This document shows positions 1 through 7,450 of a DNA stretch of 64,000 nt, piece by piece. Under the pieces are notes generated by a model. It had not been told where the DNA came from. It saw only the letters and a program-made list of their open reading frames with translations, and did no database searches. Position numbers and translations under genes: made by a program. The stretch spans positions 34,268 through 98,267 of the IMG/VR virus record IMGVR_UViG_3300036945_001096; one strand, written 5' to 3'. Origin of the DNA: a virus. Within the stretch, counting starts at the first letter, position 1. Every line of letters starts with the position of its first letter.

Positions 1-675
1 CATACAATTAAATTAGAAAAGGTAGTAGAAGCTATTGAACTAGATAGAGCAAACAAACTTAAGAAGGTTGTTTCTAAGTATGAGAGAACACTAAATGAAG
101 ATGCTAAGAAGTTTAAACAAACCTTAGTTGAATCTATCAGTGACTATCTCGAAGCTTATCTTGAAGAGATAGTACCTGCTGCTGACATTCAAGAAGCTGT
201 TAAAAACAAGAAAGCAGCCAAACTACTTGAATCACTACGAAACACTTTAGCTGTCACATCTGCACTTGAAAGAGATTCTATCAAAGATGCAGTGCTTGAT
301 GGTAAAAACCAAATAAATGAAGCTTCTAAAAAGCTTGAGTCTATCCAAAGCGAAAACGCTATGTTAAAAGAATCCCTACAGCAAATACAAGCTGGTTTGA
401 TTCTAGAACAAAAAACCGCCAAACTTAACGATCAAGAAAAATATTACGTTAAGAAAGTAATGGCTGGCAAATCGCTGGAATTTATAAATGAAAATTTTGA
501 TTACACAGTCAAACTCTTCAATAAGAAATTAACAGATAGACTCGAAGTCTTGAAAGAAGAAGCACTAAATGAGCGCCAAGATGTTGATCATGTTGTTACA
601 GAACAGACAGAAGAAGTGATCACAGAAGGCGTGCAACAAATTTCTCCTTACCTAAAAGAATTAGGTAAGTACTAA
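1..675 (+). CDS. 22: Prohead core scaffold protein gp22, 3' part
   Basis: The reading frame is open from base 1, so the N-terminus lies outside the window; about 224 residues are visible. They are highly charged and helical (rich in Lys, Glu, Leu, Ala), as in the T4 scaffold core that assembles inside the prohead and is degraded by the gp21 protease. The C-terminus reads QQISPYLKELGKY. The gene lies directly before the major capsid gene, the T4 order 22-23, which is the main support. Known of the family: removed during maturation at LxE/IxE sites; several such sites (for example ALNE, ITE) are present. Confidence 0.85.
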   Translation, partial: HTIKLEKVVEAIELDRANKLKKVVSKYERTLNEDAKKFKQTLVESISDYLEAYLEEIVPAADIQEAVKNKKAAKLLESLRNTLAVTSALERDSIKDAVLDGKNQINEASKKLESIQSENAMLKESLQQIQAGLILEQKTAKLNDQEKYYVKKVMAGKSLEFINENFDYTVKLFNKKLTDRLEVLKEEALNERQDVDHVVTEQTEEVITEGVQQISPYLKELGKY

Positions 676-740
676 GAGAAGAATTAGGCTATTTTTTCCT
701 GAGTTACCTGGTAAAAAACCCTGGGGTCGAAGAAAAAAGG

Positions 741-748
741 AATAAATA
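741..748 (+). promoter_or_regulatory. Late promoter motif of the capsid gene
   Basis: AATAAATA lies 7 nt before the capsid ATG at 756. It matches the T4 late -10 consensus TATAAATA at 7 of 8 positions. The purine-rich stretch just upstream (about 731-741) would lie before the predicted transcript start. Confidence 0.65.
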
Positions 749-755
749 ATTATCG

Positions 756-2210
756 ATGAACACTATTCGTCCTACACAAGCATATATCAATGAATCAAGA
801 GCAAAGGCGCTTCTTGAGAAGTGGGGTCCAGTTTTGGATTACTCTTCTAAGAACGTTGCTCCGATTGAAGACAACCACACCCGTTTAAATACAGCAATGC
901 TATTGGAAAACCAAGAGCAATGGTGTATGGTTAACGAAGCTGGTCCTAACTACAACCCATCCGGTACAGTTAATACTGCCGGTTTCGGTGGTGCAGTTGG
1001 TGGCACAGCAGGTATGAACTCATGGAACTCTACCGGTACACCTGGTACAGATACATACGCACCTGGTGACTACCGTCTTCCAAAAATCTTGATCCCCATG
1101 ATCCGCCGTACTTTCCCAGAGCTTATCTCTAACGAAATTGTCGGCGTTCAACCAATGGCTGGTCCAGTAGGTCTCGCATTCGCTCTTCGTTATCGCTACA
1201 CAGGTAGCACTTTAGGTTCTAATGGCAACGCTCCTGCCGGTCAGTCTGGTATTCTTACCTCTGCAGCTGGTCAGGAAGCAGGCTATCAGTACCTTAACAG
1301 TGCTTACACCGGTACATCCGCAGCCTACCTTTCTGGTAGCTCTGCATTGCCCGTTAATTTTATTAATAACGGTCAAAATAACGGTGTAGCAGCTCTTCTA
1401 TCAAGCTTTGAAATCTCGGAAAACATTCCGACATTTGAAGTTTCATTTGAAAAGACTGCTGTTGAAGCTGGTACAAGACGCTTAGGCGCCCGCTGGTCCG
1501 TAGAGCTTGAGCAAGACCTCAAGAACATGAACGGTATTGATATCGACACTGAATTAACAAACGCTATGAGCTATGAAATTCAGGCCGAAATCGACCGTGA
1601 AATGATTATTAGAATGATCCAAGTCGCCCTCAATGCAGGTGCTGGCGTTGGTTATTCTATCTGGTCTCCTGCTTCAGCAGATGGCCGTTGGTTGGTCGAA
1701 CGTAACCGTGACTTCTATCAAAGACTAATTATCGAAGCTAACCGTATTGCTGTACGTAATCGTCGTGGCGCTGCAAACTTCATTGTTGCAACACCTCGCG
1801 TTTGCGCAATCCTTGAAATGCTACCTGAATTCCAATGGGTACCAGTTCAAGGCAATGTTAACACACAGCCAGTCGGTGTTGCTAAGGTAGGTAGCCTTGG
1901 TGGTCGTTTCCAGGTTTACAGAGACACCAGAACAGAAGGTCAATACGTTGATACTACAAATCGTCCAGAATATGCACTACTTGGCTACAAGGGTCCAGAA
2001 TTCTACGATACCGGTATCATCTACTGCCCATACATACCTGTTATGGTACAACGCACCATTGGTCAGAACGACTTTGCACCACGTGTTGGTCTATTAACCC
2101 GTTACGGTGTTGTAGACAACATTTTCGGCGCAAACCTCTACTACCACGTTATTATAGTAAGCGGACTCGGTCAGGCATTCACACCTGGCAATCAGTCAGT
2201 TTACTTCTAA
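756..2210 (+). CDS. 23: Major capsid protein gp23
   Basis: At 484 residues this is close to T4 gp23 (521). Recognisable gp23 blocks include the GVQPMAGPVGLAFALRY segment (near residue 130), the ARWSVELEQDLKNMNGID segment (near 250), and a C-terminal part with LGYKGPEFYDTGIIYCPY and LLTRYGVVDN. T4 gp23 loses about 65 N-terminal residues to gp21; here VNE followed by A near residue 65 is a likely cleavage point. Codon use is richer in G and C than in the neighbours, as expected for a very highly expressed gene. It is followed by a strong terminator at 2246. Confidence 0.96.
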   Translation: MNTIRPTQAYINESRAKALLEKWGPVLDYSSKNVAPIEDNHTRLNTAMLLENQEQWCMVNEAGPNYNPSGTVNTAGFGGAVGGTAGMNSWNSTGTPGTDTYAPGDYRLPKILIPMIRRTFPELISNEIVGVQPMAGPVGLAFALRYRYTGSTLGSNGNAPAGQSGILTSAAGQEAGYQYLNSAYTGTSAAYLSGSSALPVNFINNGQNNGVAALLSSFEISENIPTFEVSFEKTAVEAGTRRLGARWSVELEQDLKNMNGIDIDTELTNAMSYEIQAEIDREMIIRMIQVALNAGAGVGYSIWSPASADGRWLVERNRDFYQRLIIEANRIAVRNRRGAANFIVATPRVCAILEMLPEFQWVPVQGNVNTQPVGVAKVGSLGGRFQVYRDTRTEGQYVDTTNRPEYALLGYKGPEFYDTGIIYCPYIPVMVQRTIGQNDFAPRVGLLTRYGVVDNIFGANLYYHVIIVSGLGQAFTPGNQSVYF

Positions 2211-2245
2211 GCTTAACGCTAGTACAACGAATCATAAACAACTTC

Positions 2246-2274
2246 AGAGCTGCTCGAAAGAGCAGCTCTTTTTT
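2246..2274 (+). terminator. Rho-independent terminator after the capsid gene
   Basis: A 9-bp perfect GC-rich stem (GAGCTGCTC / GAGCAGCTC) with a GAAA tetraloop is followed by six T. It lies 36 nt after the gp23 stop. Confidence 0.93.
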
Positions 2275-2300
2275 ATGTCTATATTTGTAATACAGACATA

Positions 2301-2333
2301 AAAAAAAAGCAGCTATAAAAAGCTGCTTTTTTA
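2301..2333. terminator. Bidirectional terminator between convergent genes
   Basis: A stem GCAGCT/AGCTGC is flanked by an A run on the left and a T run on the right, so it works on both strands. It backs up the capsid terminator and ends the minus-strand unit that finishes at 2356. Confidence 0.85.
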
Positions 2334-2355
2334 AACTAATGGTTAGATTTAATAG

Positions 2356-2610
2356 TTATACAGGTTCTACTTCTATACTTGAAAGTTTATTTTTTAGTAC
2401 GCTATATAAATGATTATATATACCTGTTTCTGTTATTTCATTTACAATATAACAAGTAAAAGATTGTATACCTGGTGATATTTCATGGAGAGAAATCTTC
2501 ATATTACTTCCTTGTTGTGCTAAATTAATTTCGTTTCCTAACTCATCAGAAATTAAAAAACGAAAGTTTTCTAAATCTGTAGCTGTCATTATGTCGATAT
2601 ATGTTGTCAT
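2356..2610 (-). CDS. Hypothetical protein, fibre operon
   Basis: This 84-residue protein has no motif I recognise. It overlaps the 3' end of the preceding fibre-like gene by 4 nt (ATGA type), so it is translationally coupled to it and probably virion-related. It is the last gene of the minus-strand unit before the bidirectional terminator. It could be an assembly chaperone or an accessory fibre subunit; the sequence alone does not decide. Confidence 0.6.
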   Translation of the reverse strand: MTTYIDIMTATDLENFRFLISDELGNEINLAQQGSNMKISLHEISPGIQSFTCYIVNEITETGIYNHLYSVLKNKLSSIEVEPV

Positions 2611-3410
2611 GGTAATAACGAAACTGCTGATACGTATTGAGATATTCTATTTTCAATCTTTTGAAGATCTACGTTTCTACCGCATGAATAAAATTGTAGT
2701 CTTGTCATACCTATAGGTGTATTAGAAGCACCGCCTAGATTTCTTGTATATACGTAAATATTACTTGCTGTAGTTGTTGCTCTCGATCCACGCGTAAAAG
2801 AATTATTGGTGCTTGTAGCTCTCATATTAAATGTAGTGGATGATGCTCTTGTAATACCCAGCAGATTATTAGTGTAATCAAAACCAGTAGAAAAATATCC
2901 ATCAGGGTTGGTAGCTCTGCAATAACTACCTAAACCTAATGTAGATCTAAATAATGTCATTCTAGAATTTGAATCTGTAATATCTCCCATTATATTACCA
3001 AAAGATCCGAAAGGTATTGATGAAGCATATGTTGCTATATGTATATCATCTAATCCAACGCTTTTTGAATCGAATCCTGTATCGATATAAGCATTTACAG
3101 AAGTTGATGGTGATTCTAATCCAGTTTTTCTATCATAATTAGATGAGGTAAAATTATAACTTATAGGTGCAGCACCTTTTAGTGGTACTAAAGCACCTTG
3201 AATAGTGTGTGGGCCACACAATAAACATGAATTGTTAATGTATTGCCAAGTGTTATCGCGTTTACAATTAAAGATAAAAGTTCGTATTGCATCTTTTACA
3301 ATAGTTTCCAGTGGTTGACCATCTGCTTGTTCAACACTTTTTATATATTTTAGCGCATCATAATCATACGTTTGTGCGCAACATAATATCATGAAATCTT
3401 TAAGTATCAT
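2607..3410 (-). CDS. Tail-fibre-like virion protein
   Basis: The protein has 267 residues. It contains a segment IQGALVPLKGAAPISYNF followed by YDRKTGL, a pattern I associate with C-terminal domains of phage tail fibres and receptor-binding proteins. The rest is rich in Ser, Thr, Asn and Gly, typical of beta-structured fibre domains. It overlaps the upstream fibre-like gene (3407-3410) and the downstream small gene. The receptor is unknown. The fibre assignment rests on composition and the ALVPLKG block, not on a family match. Confidence 0.6.
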   Translation of the reverse strand: MILKDFMILCCAQTYDYDALKYIKSVEQADGQPLETIVKDAIRTFIFNCKRDNTWQYINNSCLLCGPHTIQGALVPLKGAAPISYNFTSSNYDRKTGLESPSTSVNAYIDTGFDSKSVGLDDIHIATYASSIPFGSFGNIMGDITDSNSRMTLFRSTLGLGSYCRATNPDGYFSTGFDYTNNLLGITRASSTTFNMRATSTNNSFTRGSRATTTASNIYVYTRNLGGASNTPIGMTRLQFYSCGRNVDLQKIENRISQYVSAVSLLP

Positions 3411-3994
3411 AGATCGAAGCCACCTATACCAAAAAGAATATTATTTGATTTATATATAAATAAGCTACCGAATTGTGTGGAGCATCTATTGGAGAATGCA
3501 CAAATCATTGGCACTTGTGTTGATGATATGTATATAGTACCTGTACCTATATTTGTTATACCCATATTAAAACCGTTAGAAAGTTCTGATGGTAGTATAA
3601 CACTTAAATTAGTAGAATTTGTATTTAAATTATATACTCTACTGTTATCATATGTATTATCAGCAGTTATAGATGTAACTGCCGTTAATGGAAAGAAGCC
3701 TGAGGTAATACTATCAAAATTACCAGAAGTTGCATTTATGTAAGACGTATTTATTGTATTACTCGTAAATGCTACTGCATTTACGTTAGTACCAGCTACC
3801 GTATTAGCTAATATAGAAGCTGCTGTAATCGTGCTACTCGTCTCTATAGAATCACTAAGATTGCCAAGAAAATCATTGACAGTGATTTTCTTGGATTCAC
3901 CTGAAGGTAAAGTTTGTAGACTAACAACGTACAGTAAGTCGGTACTTTGCACTGATGAAAGTGCGTCTAACTCTGTTAATTTTGTATCTGCCAT
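3407..3994 (-). CDS. Fibre or appendage N-terminal protein
   Basis: The protein has 195 residues. It begins MADTKLTELDALSSVQSTDLLYVV, a common opening of phage fibre and appendage proteins that attach to the virion. The rest is Ser/Thr/Asn-rich and probably beta-structured. The start is fixed by a late promoter motif exactly 5 nt upstream. It forms a late unit with the next two genes. A related opening occurs in the gene at 27662, suggesting two appendage proteins with a shared attachment domain. Confidence 0.65.
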   Translation of the reverse strand: MADTKLTELDALSSVQSTDLLYVVSLQTLPSGESKKITVNDFLGNLSDSIETSSTITAASILANTVAGTNVNAVAFTSNTINTSYINATSGNFDSITSGFFPLTAVTSITADNTYDNSRVYNLNTNSTNLSVILPSELSNGFNMGITNIGTGTIYISSTQVPMICAFSNRCSTQFGSLFIYKSNNILFGIGGFDL

Positions 3995-3999
3995 AATAT

Positions 4000-4007
4000 T
4001 ATTTATT
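4000..4007 (-). promoter_or_regulatory. Late promoter, AATAAATA, 5 nt before ATG 3994
   Basis: Read on the minus strand, AATAAATA, five bases, then ATG. It drives the fibre-like unit 3994 to 2356. Confidence 0.7.
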
Positions 4008-4021
4008 AACTGATTTAGTTA

Positions 4022-4942
4022 TTATTGCTTAGGTGTTTTAATATGTGGTATACAATTAAGTTGTAGATTAGTACTTAATAATACCTCTTTATTTGCACGC
4101 TCAGGGTTTATATCAATACCACCCCTACGTGCATACAAACATCTTACCGTAAGTTCATCAGGTGTTAGCTTATCATATATGCGTTTATAAATTGTCTCAC
4201 ATATCTCTTCATGAAAGTGGCACTCATCTCTAAATGATATTATATACTTTAGTAAAGAGATAGGGTCAATAGTTTTATCTTTTTTTGTGATGGTTATATA
4301 TACATCACCCCAGTCTGGTTGTGATGTTACTCTACAATTACTCTTAAGTAGAGCACTATGATAGTGAACTGTATCGTTAACACTATCTACTACTTGTAGT
4401 AGTTCTGGTGTTTCCTTATAGATTTCAAAGGTTACATCATTAACATTATACTCATCCTCTATTGTTGAGTATTTTTTGTGATTCCATTCGGTATATGCAG
4501 TGCTTTGTTGACGTAGTACTTCAGCATTCGAATGTACGTAAACTTGTACATCTGTTTCGAGTAGTTTTGAGAGATCTTCTGAAGCAGTAATTGCTATTTT
4601 ATCAAGAACTGCATCGCTATGAAACCCTAGTTTAGTCATATTAAAAGAATTAAAGTAAAGTTTAATAGACTTTGATTCTACGATATATTTGCTTGAAGCA
4701 GGGTAAACAATTTTAGCTACACCTGCAACAGGTAAACCACTATCTGTTAATGCACTAACTTCATATGCATTCCAAGTATCATAACCTACAAAGGGTAAGT
4801 TATCATCTTTAATATTAAGATGTACTCTATTAGATGATCTTGGCTCTCTTACCAAGAGAGAAGCATCATATGTTGATTTGTATTGTGATACCTTACCAAG
4901 GTGCTTGCTTATGTTTTTATTGTCGAGTTTTTTAAGTGCCAT
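4022..4942 (-). CDS. queF: QueF, NADPH-dependent preQ0 reductase
   Basis: QueF reduces 7-cyano-7-deazaguanine (preQ0) to preQ1. The 306 residues match the long two-domain form. The substrate-binding block WNAYEVSALTDSGLP (near residue 57) and ESKSIKLYFNSFNMTKL (near 89) are present. The catalytic Cys203 in LKSNCRVTSQPDW and the acid Asp210 seven residues later are intact, as is the FHEEICE motif near residue 240 that contacts the substrate in this family. It sits 2 nt after the P-loop kinase gene, in a unit with the DpdA-like gene. With QueD, QueE, QueC and FolE2 elsewhere in the window it implies preQ1 synthesis by the phage. Confidence 0.93.
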   Translation of the reverse strand: MALKKLDNKNISKHLGKVSQYKSTYDASLLVREPRSSNRVHLNIKDDNLPFVGYDTWNAYEVSALTDSGLPVAGVAKIVYPASSKYIVESKSIKLYFNSFNMTKLGFHSDAVLDKIAITASEDLSKLLETDVQVYVHSNAEVLRQQSTAYTEWNHKKYSTIEDEYNVNDVTFEIYKETPELLQVVDSVNDTVHYHSALLKSNCRVTSQPDWGDVYITITKKDKTIDPISLLKYIISFRDECHFHEEICETIYKRIYDKLTPDELTVRCLYARRGGIDINPERANKEVLLSTNLQLNCIPHIKTPKQ

Positions 4943-4944
4943 GT

Positions 4945-5514
4945 TTATATTATATTTTGTGCTTTTAAGTTTTCAATAGCTATATCTATTTGTTTCAATC
5001 TTTCTTCTACAGTACCTGTTAACTTTACTATCTTAGTTCTAACTACACTATTAGATTGTAAGGCTTCGTTTATCAATGAAGCTATAGTTGTTCTAAACTT
5101 TTCATCTATACTTCTTACACCATCATCAACAACAGGAAATTCAGGCTCAATATGAAATATTATATCATATTTATCTATAATAAGATCGAACATATACTTT
5201 GCATGCAAAAATACATCTGTATGAATCTTACCTGTCATATACTGATATGTTGTATATACAAGCCCATCAACTATACATCTATCTAAAATAACATTATTGT
5301 TCTTATGTTTTACTACATTTTCTAAATGCGAATTTAGAACGAATAACTGCGTTATTGAATCACCTGATTCATTTATATTCAGTCCAAACTTCTCTTTTAG
5401 ACTACGCGTTATTTCCGGTTCAAACATCCAGTCTTTATATCTTTCATCTTTTTGAAGAGCTGAAAGCAAAGTACTTTTACCTACTGATTGTGTACCTGTA
5501 AATGTTATTATCAT
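4945..5514 (-). CDS. P-loop nucleotide kinase-like protein (AAA_28/NadR type)
   Basis: The 189-residue protein opens with MIITFTGTQSVGKSTLLSAL, a clear Walker A. It also has an LDRCIVDGLVYT block and IIFHIEPEF, typical of small nucleoside or nucleotide kinases related to the NadR kinase domain. It overlaps the DpdA-like gene by 4 nt and precedes queF by 2 nt. Its substrate is unknown; the operon suggests nucleotide or modified-base metabolism. A paralogue of similar layout is encoded at 28003. Confidence 0.75.
   Translation of the reverse strand: MIITFTGTQSVGKSTLLSALQKDERYKDWMFEPEITRSLKEKFGLNINESGDSITQLFVLNSHLENVVKHKNNNVILDRCIVDGLVYTTYQYMTGKIHTDVFLHAKYMFDLIIDKYDIIFHIEPEFPVVDDGVRSIDEKFRTTIASLINEALQSNSVVRTKIVKLTGTVEERLKQIDIAIENLKAQNII
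4949..4976 (-). promoter_or_regulatory. TTGAAAA/TATAAT promoter before queF
   Basis: On the minus strand TTGAAAA (4976-4970), a 15-nt spacer, TATAAT (4954-4949), 6 nt, then ATG 4942. It lies inside the end of the preceding kinase gene, so queF may be transcribed on its own. Confidence 0.55.
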
Positions 5515-6314
5515 CTTTTTAATATGTTTTTAAATTGACGTGTATTATAATTAATAATTTCCAATTCATCAGTTGTTACTTCGTGGTCAATTAAGTCAGC
5601 AAGTTTAATCGAAGGTTTATCATTTAACCCTAAATCTCCATTATATCTCATGCCTTTGATACCAGCTACAACAGGGTTTGATGTATCAATCGATCTAATA
5701 TTATAGATGTTATTATTCACGTAATAGCTAAACTCTTTTGCTAAAGAACAACCTAGTAAATGGTGTGGTTTATTCCAATCCCATACACCATCATTTATCA
5801 AAGATTTAATAAATCGCTTTCTACCATCACACCATCTATCTAATTTTGATAAACCAATACCTGTACCGATATAGTAGCTAAAATCAAAACTTATAGCAAT
5901 ATAGTCAGCATTTTGCGACATATACTTATAACAGTCAACTAATTCATCATAACATTTACCTTGTACTGCACCTATTTTTAATCCAGGTAGATCTTTGTAT
6001 GTAGACGTAAACTTATTGAACGATTCTATCGTAGCATAACCATCTTCTAAAACATCTGGTACTATATACCAATTAGGTTGTAGTGATTCTACATACTTAG
6101 CAAATTTAGAAGGTTCGAACGATGTACCTAATTCAAATATACTATTATCTAGTAGGATTTCACGATTGAGTGCTTTACTCCTTTTAAAAAACTCAGCATA
6201 TTCAGGTTTCTGTTCTAAAAGATGTACTAGACAGTAATCATAATCGTTAAACTGAAGGGAGTCGGTCAGTATTGATATAGGTGATTCATGTGAAATTAAA
6301 ATCTTATGATTCAT
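5511..6314 (-). CDS. dpdA: DpdA-like DNA 7-deazaguanine transglycosylase (TGT fold)
   Basis: DpdA proteins are relatives of tRNA-guanine transglycosylase that swap guanine in DNA for a 7-deazaguanine base. The 267 residues have TIM-barrel TGT-like blocks: EILLDNSIFELG (near residue 53), a VPDVLEDGYATIESF strand-loop (near 85), GAVQG (near 117) and DYIAISFDF. The start MNHKILISHES is preferred over the longer frame because a TATAAT box lies 6 nt before it. The operon with a kinase and QueF is the strongest support. The alternative is another TGT-like barrel of unknown target; I cannot confirm the catalytic Asp. Confidence 0.68.
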   Translation of the reverse strand: MNHKILISHESPISILTDSLQFNDYDYCLVHLLEQKPEYAEFFKRSKALNREILLDNSIFELGTSFEPSKFAKYVESLQPNWYIVPDVLEDGYATIESFNKFTSTYKDLPGLKIGAVQGKCYDELVDCYKYMSQNADYIAISFDFSYYIGTGIGLSKLDRWCDGRKRFIKSLINDGVWDWNKPHHLLGCSLAKEFSYYVNNNIYNIRSIDTSNPVVAGIKGMRYNGDLGLNDKPSIKLADLIDHEVTTDELEIINYNTRQFKNILKR

Positions 6315-6320
6315 AGTTTC

Positions 6321-6326
6321 ATTATA
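6321..6326 (-). promoter_or_regulatory. TATAAT box 6 nt before the DpdA-like start
   Basis: TATAAT on the minus strand followed by GAAACT and ATG. No clear TTGAAAA box is seen upstream. Confidence 0.5.
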
Positions 6327-6354
6327 TATGTAAATTTGAAAAATCAATATTTTC

Positions 6355-6362
6355 TTTAAATA
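6355..6362 (+). promoter_or_regulatory. Late promoter, TTTAAATA, 5 nt before ATG 6368
   Basis: TTTAAATA, five bases TTGAT, then ATG of the first baseplate gene. Confidence 0.6.
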
Positions 6363-6367
6363 TTGAT

Positions 6368-7450
6368 ATGTCATGTAAAAATAAGTTATCCAACTTACCA
6401 GGCTTATCTAACATAAACGAACAGTTTAAGAAATTAACACCAAGTAGCTTAGAAGGCTTATCACCAAAATTAAAGGCAAAAAAAATTGCTGAAGGTTTTG
6501 GTGACATGGCTGGAGATCTTACAAGGCAGGTAGGAAACCAAATAGGTAATTTTGCAAATGATGCTACAGGTAAACTCTCTAATCTAGGTGGTTTAGTATC
6601 GGGATTAGGTACTGATTTAAAAGCAGGTATACCTGAAGATTTAAAGGGAATCAAAACAAGCATTGCAAATGGTATTATATCTGCAAAAAATGAGATATCC
6701 AAACAGTATCAAAATATGAAATCAGCTTTTGATTGCGAAGATGAAACAACTGCAGAAGCGTTACAATCGACTCAAGAAACTACAGCTATAAAATCTTCAG
6801 TTATGTCTACTAGCGTTTCTAGTACTAAAAATTTAACAAACAGTGAAATTAAAAAAGTATCAGAAAATACTGAATATAAAGATAAGAAAACGCAAGAGAT
6901 AACAAGCGATACTATAAGTAAAGGTACAACAAAAGCTTCTGATTCACAAAGTAATAAACAAATAGTAAATACACAAACAACATCTCTAAGCGCTTTGCAA
7001 ACTGTATCAGCACCTCAAGACGAAAAATTTGAAAAAGATACAGATAATCTTTATAACGAAAGTACTCTGTTGCTTAAGGACATACAAGCAGGTTTGGTTT
7101 TCTTATTTACTAATGCTAAACCATATATTGATGACGATAAGATTACTGCAGGTAATATCATAAAGAGAACGTATAGCACGTTAGTTGAAAACGTTAACGG
7201 TTTAGATAAATTATATACTCAGAATGAATTAGATCTAGATAATACAAAATTTAATCTCGATGTAAACAATAAACAGTGTATGATAGTTAAATTTGCAGTT
7301 CAAAAAACTAACGGTACGATGTCATCAGAAACATATATACAGAATATTAATAAAACACTACGAGAAAGACTTACTTTAATACAAGAAGGTGAAGCTAAAA
7401 CACCTCCAAAAAAATTAGTAATTAAAACAATTAAAGGTTCATTGGTATGA
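6368..7450 (+). CDS. Putative baseplate or tail-associated protein
   Basis: The 360 residues include a Gly/Ala/Lys-rich N-terminal half with possible amphipathic helices (for example AGDLTRQVGNQIGNFAND), a Thr/Ser-rich middle and a charged C-terminal half. I do not recognise the family. It has a late promoter and overlaps the gp5-like spike gene by 4 nt, so it is probably a baseplate hub or tail protein. An N-terminal SNINE or SLEG site could be a gp21-type cleavage point, but this is weak. Confidence 0.6.
   Translation: MSCKNKLSNLPGLSNINEQFKKLTPSSLEGLSPKLKAKKIAEGFGDMAGDLTRQVGNQIGNFANDATGKLSNLGGLVSGLGTDLKAGIPEDLKGIKTSIANGIISAKNEISKQYQNMKSAFDCEDETTAEALQSTQETTAIKSSVMSTSVSSTKNLTNSEIKKVSENTEYKDKKTQEITSDTISKGTTKASDSQSNKQIVNTQTTSLSALQTVSAPQDEKFEKDTDNLYNESTLLLKDIQAGLVFLFTNAKPYIDDDKITAGNIIKRTYSTLVENVNGLDKLYTQNELDLDNTKFNLDVNNKQCMIVKFAVQKTNGTMSSETYIQNINKTLRERLTLIQEGEAKTPPKKLVIKTIKGSLV

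Noticed and set aside
3477-3743. Plus-strand frame inside the fibre-like gene
   Set aside because: Antisense to a gene with a late promoter and virion-like sequence; no start signal or recognisable protein.
5511-6374. Longer start for the DpdA-like protein at 6374
   Set aside because: It overlaps the divergent baseplate gene; the extra 20 residues are low-complexity and the TATAAT box supports 6314.
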